NCBI GenBank assembly: GCA_002400445.1
Contig: DGQO01000034.1
Location: 2,601 to 13,341 of the forward strand
Length of the DNA: 10,741 nucleotides
Reading direction: 5' to 3'
Origin: Chitinophagaceae bacterium UBA4412
GTDB lineage: Bacteria > Bacteroidota > Bacteroidia > Chitinophagales > Chitinophagaceae
Notes under the pieces: model-generated
Told to the model about the DNA's origin: nothing
The model's input: the letters and a program-made list of their open reading frames with translations, nothing else
Database searches by the model: none
Part shown: positions 7,217 to 10,741 of the stretch, piece after piece
Layout of the letters: each line of letters opens with the position of its first letter
Position numbering within the stretch: the first letter of the stretch is position 1
Translations under genes and position numbers: made by a program

Positions 7217-7588
7217 ATGCTCTCTGAAAAAGAAATGAAGTTTTTAGCATATTGGGAAGCGCATCGTATCCACTACAGCAGCTTTGGTAGCAAGCTTTCC
7301 AGGGGATTGCCCATGGCTACCATCTTTATTTTGCCCATTTTTTTATTTGTGATGGGTGTTTATATTTTTTTTCCGGAGTGGTATGCAAAAGTCTCTTCAG
7401 GTTTTGCAGGATCAGTTGGAACCATCCTTATTGCCCTGAGCATCGCTATTGTCTTTTTCGCTTATTTTCGTATGCATTTCCTCTGGGAGATGAATGAACA
7501 ACAATACAAAGAATTAATTTGGAAACAAAAAAAGGAGAATGCAGCAGATCAAAGCCGCTTGCAGTCTTCAATTAAAAAAAACAGCTAA
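7217..7588 (+). CDS. Conserved-looking two-TM membrane protein of unknown function
   Basis: I do not recognise a named family. The 123-residue product has a short soluble N-terminus (MLSEKEMKFLAYWEAHRIHY). Two transmembrane helices follow, at about 31-52 and 64-84, joined by a short EWYAKVSSG loop. The cytoplasmic tail is charged and probably helical, beginning RMHFLWEMNEQQYKEL, rich in Lys, Glu and Gln, and ending in basic and serine residues. It has the look of a small uncharacterised Bacteroidota membrane protein. The ATG is the only good start and lies 76 bases from the divergent SPOR gene. The stop is 2 bases before the TTG of the FKBP lipoprotein gene, which implies translational coupling. 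Confidence 0.75.
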   Translation: MLSEKEMKFLAYWEAHRIHYSSFGSKLSRGLPMATIFILPIFLFVMGVYIFFPEWYAKVSSGFAGSVGTILIALSIAIVFFAYFRMHFLWEMNEQQYKELIWKQKKENAADQSRLQSSIKKNS

Positions 7589-7590
7589 CC

Positions 7591-8073
7591 TTGAAAAAAA
7601 TTATCGTACTCTTCTCTTTGATCCTTTCATTTGCTGCGTGTAAAAAAGAAGACAAATGCACCTTCACAGAAAGTGGTCTGAATGCGCCGGCTAGTGAAAT
7701 TACTTATTTATCTGAAACACTTGCTGCTAATAACATCGCAGCAACTCAACATCCCAGCGGCGTTTTTTATTTTATCAGTGCACCGGGTTCTGGAAGTTCA
7801 CCTTCGGTTTGCTCTAATATCACCGTAAAGTATACCGGCAGCATTTTTCCATCGGGTAGGGTATTCGATCAGACACCTGCAGGTTCACCGGGTGTAAGTT
7901 TTACCCTTGGGCAGTTGATTGTGGGCTGGCAAAAAGTTTTACCCCTTCTTAAGCCAGGTGGTAAGATGACGATGTATGTGCCGCCAACACTAGGCTATGG
8001 GTCGAGTGCGAATGCAGCCATCCCGGCGTATTCTTATTTGAAATTTGAAATTGAGCTAGTAAGTATTCAGTGA
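7591..8073 (+). CDS. FKBP-type peptidyl-prolyl isomerase, lipoprotein
   Basis: It should catalyse cis-trans isomerisation of Xaa-Pro bonds on the periplasmic face of the envelope. The 160-residue product begins with a lipoprotein signal, MKKIIVLFSLILSFAAC, lipidated at Cys17 (lipobox FAAC). The FKBP fold covers about 55-158. Most of the classical active-site positions are present: Tyr81 in VKYTG, Phe92-Asp93 in RVFDQT, Phe104, Trp113 in VGWQKVL, Tyr136 in LGYG, and Phe152 in LKFEIEL. The start is TTG. No in-frame ATG exists before the signal peptide, and using TTG gives a normal KK-plus-hydrophobic signal. It starts 2 bases after the two-TM gene and ends 48 bases before sdaA. Cys23 and Cys74 could form a disulfide. 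Confidence 0.9.
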   Translation: MKKIIVLFSLILSFAACKKEDKCTFTESGLNAPASEITYLSETLAANNIAATQHPSGVFYFISAPGSGSSPSVCSNITVKYTGSIFPSGRVFDQTPAGSPGVSFTLGQLIVGWQKVLPLLKPGGKMTMYVPPTLGYGSSANAAIPAYSYLKFEIELVSIQ

Positions 8074-8121
8074 TGATGTTTTGAGCCGTAAAACTCAAAC
8101 TTCCATATTTAAACTTTCATT

Positions 8122-9549
8122 TTGAGCCACGAATCCATCTCTGCATTTGATATGTTTAAGATTGGCGTGGGCCCCAGCAGTAGCCATACGCTTGGCCCAT
8201 GGCGTGCTGCCTTGTTTTTCATTGACAAATTACGTTCCCGGCAGTTGCTGTTTAAAGTAAAATCGGTAAGGGTATTCTTGTATGGATCGCTGGCAAAAAC
8301 AGGAGTAGGGCATGGAACTGATATCGCTGTACAGCTTGGGCTCTGCGGCGAAGACCCCGTTACCTTTAATGTAGATAATATAACTGCCCGTATCAAAGAC
8401 ATCAGCGATATGAAAAGACTGGTGCTGGGTGGCAGGCATGAAGTTATTTTTGACCCCGCAAATGATATTGAATTTTTCGTTACGGAGAGCATGCCGTTTC
8501 ATCCTAATGCGCTTAGCTTTTTAGTACAACTGGAGGATGGCGATGCCATATCAGAAACCTATTATTCTGTAGGTGGTGGTTTTGTACAGCAGGAAGGCGA
8601 AGATAAAAATGTGCATGCGCAGGTTACACTTCCATTTCCTATAAATACCGCTGATGATCTTTTGCATTGGTGCAGAACAACGGGATTATCTATTGCAGAC
8701 ATCGTGATGGAAAATGAAACAGCCTGGCGGAAAGATGCCGAAACCAGGGCAGGCCTCCTGGAAATCTGGAATGTGATGAAGAGTTGTATGTTTCGTGGCG
8801 CTTATACAGATGGGTACTTACCCGGCGGATTAAATGTGAAGCGCAGGGCGTCGGCTCTCAATACAAAGTTATTGGGCAGTACGGCCTGCCCAGATTATGA
8901 AAGCTGGACTGCAGCTATCATTTCCGGTGGGCAACAATTTAGTTTTATCCTTGATTGTGTAAGTTGTTTTGCACTTGCGGTTAACGAAGAGAATGCATCT
9001 TTTGGCAGGGTAGTTACTGCGCCTACAAACGGTGCCGCTGGAGTAATACCCGCAGTGCTTCAATATTTCGTTTGCTTTTGCAACGGAAATAGTGACGAGA
9101 AAATCGTGGCTTTTTTAGCTACAGCCAGCGAAGTGGGAAGCATATTTAAAAAAGGAGCGACTATATCTGCTGCAATGGGCGGTTGTCAGGCCGAAATAGG
9201 GGTGAGTAGTGCTATGGCTGCTGCAGCACTCACGGAATGTATGGGAGGAACGCAACGACAAGCCCTCATGGCTGCAGAAATTGCAATGGAACATCATCTT
9301 GGTATGACCTGCGATCCGATTGCAGGCCTCGTGCAAATTCCCTGCATTGAGCGAAATACTATGGGAGCCATCAAAGCCATTACGGCAAGCCAACTTGCCT
9401 TGCTTAGCACACCGGATTTTGCGAAAGTGAGCCTGGATAGTGTGATTAAAACGATGTGGGATACTGCCCTGGATATGAATAGTAAATACAAAGAAACTGC
9501 CGATGGTGGCTTAGCGGTAAATGTTCCTATCAGCTTGAGTGAATGCTGA
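8122..9549 (+). CDS. sdaA: L-serine dehydratase (ammonia-lyase), iron-sulfur dependent, single chain
   Basis: It deaminates L-serine to pyruvate and ammonia using a [4Fe-4S] cluster in the cytoplasm. The 475-residue product carries the beta (N-terminal) and alpha (C-terminal) domains fused. The signature [12 protein letters not shown] is at 15-26, GHGTD at 63-67, and [13 protein letters not shown] at 299-311. The cluster cysteines fit as Cys355 (GGCQ), Cys397 (TCDP) and Cys408 (IPCIERN). Their spacing of 42 and 11 residues equals that of the characterised Legionella enzyme. The last residue is Cys475. The start is TTG: an in-frame stop lies 12 bases upstream, and the first in-frame ATG (8152) would trim the N-terminus to within four residues of the conserved GVGPSSSHT. 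Its stop is 11 bases from convergent smpB, with no terminator between them. Confidence 0.95.
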   Translation: MSHESISAFDMFKIGVGPSSSHTLGPWRAALFFIDKLRSRQLLFKVKSVRVFLYGSLAKTGVGHGTDIAVQLGLCGEDPVTFNVDNITARIKDISDMKRLVLGGRHEVIFDPANDIEFFVTESMPFHPNALSFLVQLEDGDAISETYYSVGGGFVQQEGEDKNVHAQVTLPFPINTADDLLHWCRTTGLSIADIVMENETAWRKDAETRAGLLEIWNVMKSCMFRGAYTDGYLPGGLNVKRRASALNTKLLGSTACPDYESWTAAIISGGQQFSFILDCVSCFALAVNEENASFGRVVTAPTNGAAGVIPAVLQYFVCFCNGNSDEKIVAFLATASEVGSIFKKGATISAAMGGCQAEIGVSSAMAAAALTECMGGTQRQALMAAEIAMEHHLGMTCDPIAGLVQIPCIERNTMGAIKAITASQLALLSTPDFAKVSLDSVIKTMWDTALDMNSKYKETADGGLAVNVPISLSEC

Positions 9550-9560
9550 TTAAATTTGTT

Positions 9561-9998
9561 TTATAAACCGTACTGTCGTTTAACGTCCCTGTCATTCTCC
9601 CGGGATTTGATGGTCTCCCGCTTATCGTAATTCTTTTTCCCTTTTCCAAGGCCGATATCCATTTTGGCTAAACCTTTTTCGTTAATGAAAATGCGCAGTG
9701 GAATAATACTATAGCCTTTCTCACGTGTTTTTGCCTCTAGCTTTTTCAATTCTTTTTTATTGAGCAATAGTTTGCGTTCCTGCATCGGCTCATGATTGGT
9801 ATAGGTGCCAAAGGCATACTCAGAAATGTGCAGGCTCTTTACATAGAGTTCTCCTTTCTCAAACAGGCAATAGCTGTCATTAAAACTTGCTTTTCCATTG
9901 CGAAGAGACTTGATCTCTGTGCCCTGCAGCACAAGGCCGGCCGTATAGGTTTGCTCAAAAAAATATTCGTGATAAGCCTTCCTGTTCTTCAATTCCAT
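9561..9998 (-). CDS. smpB: SsrA-binding protein SmpB
   Basis: SmpB delivers tmRNA to stalled ribosomes for trans-translation. With the start chosen here the product is 145 residues, in line with the family. Family marks are the opening NRKAYHEYFFEQTYTAGLVL, then GTEIKSLRNGKASFNDSY, an HISEY region and RKLLLNKKEL. The C-terminal tail that mimics an anticodon stem is basic: GLGKGKKNYDKRETIKSREN, ending VKRQYGL. A 28-residue longer reading from 10082 runs into the accD terminator palindrome and carries no family residues, so it is rejected. A perfect -7-like box lies 4 bases before the ATG. It sits downstream of accD on the same strand but behind a strong terminator, so it is probably its own unit. 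Confidence 0.95.
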   Translation of the reverse strand: MELKNRKAYHEYFFEQTYTAGLVLQGTEIKSLRNGKASFNDSYCLFEKGELYVKSLHISEYAFGTYTNHEPMQERKLLLNKKELKKLEAKTREKGYSIIPLRIFINEKGLAKMDIGLGKGKKNYDKRETIKSRENDRDVKRQYGL

Positions 9999-10002
9999 TT
10001 GC

Positions 10003-10032
10003 CAAAGATAAATTTTTGTAAGCTCCCATAAA
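10003..10032 (-). promoter_or_regulatory. Candidate promoter for smpB, possibly leaderless
   Basis: Minus strand: TTTA (10032-10029), an 18-base spacer, then a perfect TATCTTTG (10010-10003). The smpB ATG follows after 4 bases, so the predicted transcript start falls at or within a few bases of the start codon. The upstream box and spacer are sub-optimal. Confidence 0.38.
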
Positions 10033-10061
10033 TAGGTCGCTATAAAGAGATGGAGAGATTG

Positions 10062-10087
10062 AAAAAAGGGTTGCCGCGGCAACCCTT
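10062..10087 (-). terminator. Intrinsic terminator of accD
   Basis: Bases 10066-10087 are a perfect 22-base palindrome. Folded, 9-bp arms (AAGGGTTGC / GCAACCCTT) enclose a CGCG loop. On the minus strand the stem runs into six T (10067-10062), 26 bases after the accD stop. On the plus strand the following T-tract is weak (CTTTA), so the signal favours the minus strand. Confidence 0.85.
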
Positions 10088-10113
10088 CTTTAAATAAACA
10101 GTTTTATTCTTGC

Positions 10114-10741
10114 TTAAGAAGCAAATAATTTGAGCAGGATGCCAAACCTCTCCTTCATTTCCTTGCGATGAACGATGAAATCTAAGAAACCGTGCTCCAG
10201 CAAAAATTCACTCCGCTGAAAACCAGGGGGCAAATCTCTCTTAATGGTTTCTTTTATAACCCGCGGGCCTGCAAAGCCAATGAGTGCATTGGGTTCTCCG
10301 CAAATTAAATCGCCCAGCATAGCAAAGGAAGCTGTGGTGCCGCCAAAAGTGGGGTCTGTGCAAAGAGATATATAAGGAATCTTTTTCTCTGCAAGTTGAG
10401 AAAGCTTGCCACTGGTTTTAGCTAGCTGCATCAGGGAGAAGGCGCTTTCCATCATGCGGGCGCCACCACTCTTATTGATAATCATAAAAGGGTAGCGATG
10501 CTCCATGCAATAATCACAGGCCCTGCTGATTTTTTCGCCCATTACACTGCCGAGACTTCCGCCGATAAATTCAAAGTCCATACAGGCAACCACTAAATCG
10601 TAACCATTCACTTTGCCATGTGCCACGGTGATACTATCGTGTACGTCTGTTTTTCGGTAAGTGTCGGCCAGGCGGTCTTTGTAGGGCTTAAGATCTACAA
10701 ATCCCAGAAGATCCTTACTTAAAATATTCGCAAATAATTCA
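10114..10741 (-). CDS. accD: Acetyl-CoA carboxylase carboxyltransferase subunit beta, C-terminal part
   Basis: AccD pairs with AccA to transfer the carboxyl group from carboxybiotin to acetyl-CoA, giving malonyl-CoA for fatty-acid synthesis. The gene runs off the right edge. 208 residues are visible, out of about 280 in the family, so the N-terminal zinc-finger is outside the window. The visible part continues in frame to the edge ([20 protein letters not shown]), so the GTG near 10626 is internal. Crotonase-fold carboxyltransferase marks are [20 protein letters not shown], then [19 protein letters not shown], then the [15 protein letters not shown] and GFAGPRVI segments of the acyl-CoA and oxyanion region. 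The C-terminus ([17 protein letters not shown]) matches the family end. A strong terminator follows. Confidence 0.96.
   Translation of the reverse strand, partial: ELFANILSKDLLGFVDLKPYKDRLADTYRKTDVHDSITVAHGKVNGYDLVVACMDFEFIGGSLGSVMGEKISRACDYCMEHRYPFMIINKSGGARMMESAFSLMQLAKTSGKLSQLAEKKIPYISLCTDPTFGGTTASFAMLGDLICGEPNALIGFAGPRVIKETIKRDLPPGFQRSEFLLEHGFLDFIVHRKEMKERFGILLKLFAS

Noticed and set aside
9999..10082. Upstream start for smpB
   Set aside because: The added 28 residues run into the terminator palindrome and across the candidate promoter, and give an over-long SmpB.

Overview
The window is an ordinary housekeeping stretch of a Bacteroidota chromosome, most likely from the Chitinophagaceae or a close relative. 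This is inferred from four things: a NusB of about 310 residues with a long N-terminal half, an HU-CCDC81/SPOR membrane protein, the nusB-DUF1573-yajC-coaE gene order, and start regions that are A/T-rich with no Shine-Dalgarno sequence. Two genes start with TTG. No mobile element, CRISPR array, tRNA, rRNA, defence locus or toxin-antitoxin pair was seen.

Layout. Bases 1-537 (+) hold the C-terminal part of a class I aminotransferase. It converges on, and shares a TTAA stop overlap with, coaE (-). Reading leftward from about 3000, the minus strand carries nusB, a DUF1573 lipoprotein, yajC, an intrinsic terminator and coaE. Divergent from nusB is groES-groEL (+, 3238-5232), closed by a strong intrinsic terminator. 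The 5290-5529 gap between convergent transcription units is non-coding and rich in inverted repeats. Next is a minus-strand pair, an HU-CCDC81/SPOR protein followed 3 bp later by a YhhN-family membrane protein. A compact divergent promoter region (7141-7216) separates this pair from a plus-strand trio: a two-TM protein, a lipoprotein FKBP-type prolyl isomerase (2 bp apart, TTG start) and the iron-sulfur L-serine dehydratase sdaA (TTG start). Finally smpB (-) and the C-terminal three-quarters of accD (-) are separated by a perfect-palindrome terminator.

Functionally the genes cover protein folding (GroES, GroEL, FKBP), secretion (YajC), translation rescue (SmpB), rRNA transcription antitermination (NusB), coenzyme A synthesis (CoaE), fatty-acid synthesis (AccD), amino-acid metabolism (aminotransferase, SdaA) and envelope maintenance (SPOR protein, YhhN, lipoproteins).

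No undescribed system was found. The points most worth checking are the structured gap at 5300-5454, the hairpin across the shared stop codons at 523-545, the C-terminal cysteine of SdaA, and two promoter-like boxes placed so close to start codons that leaderless mRNAs are possible.
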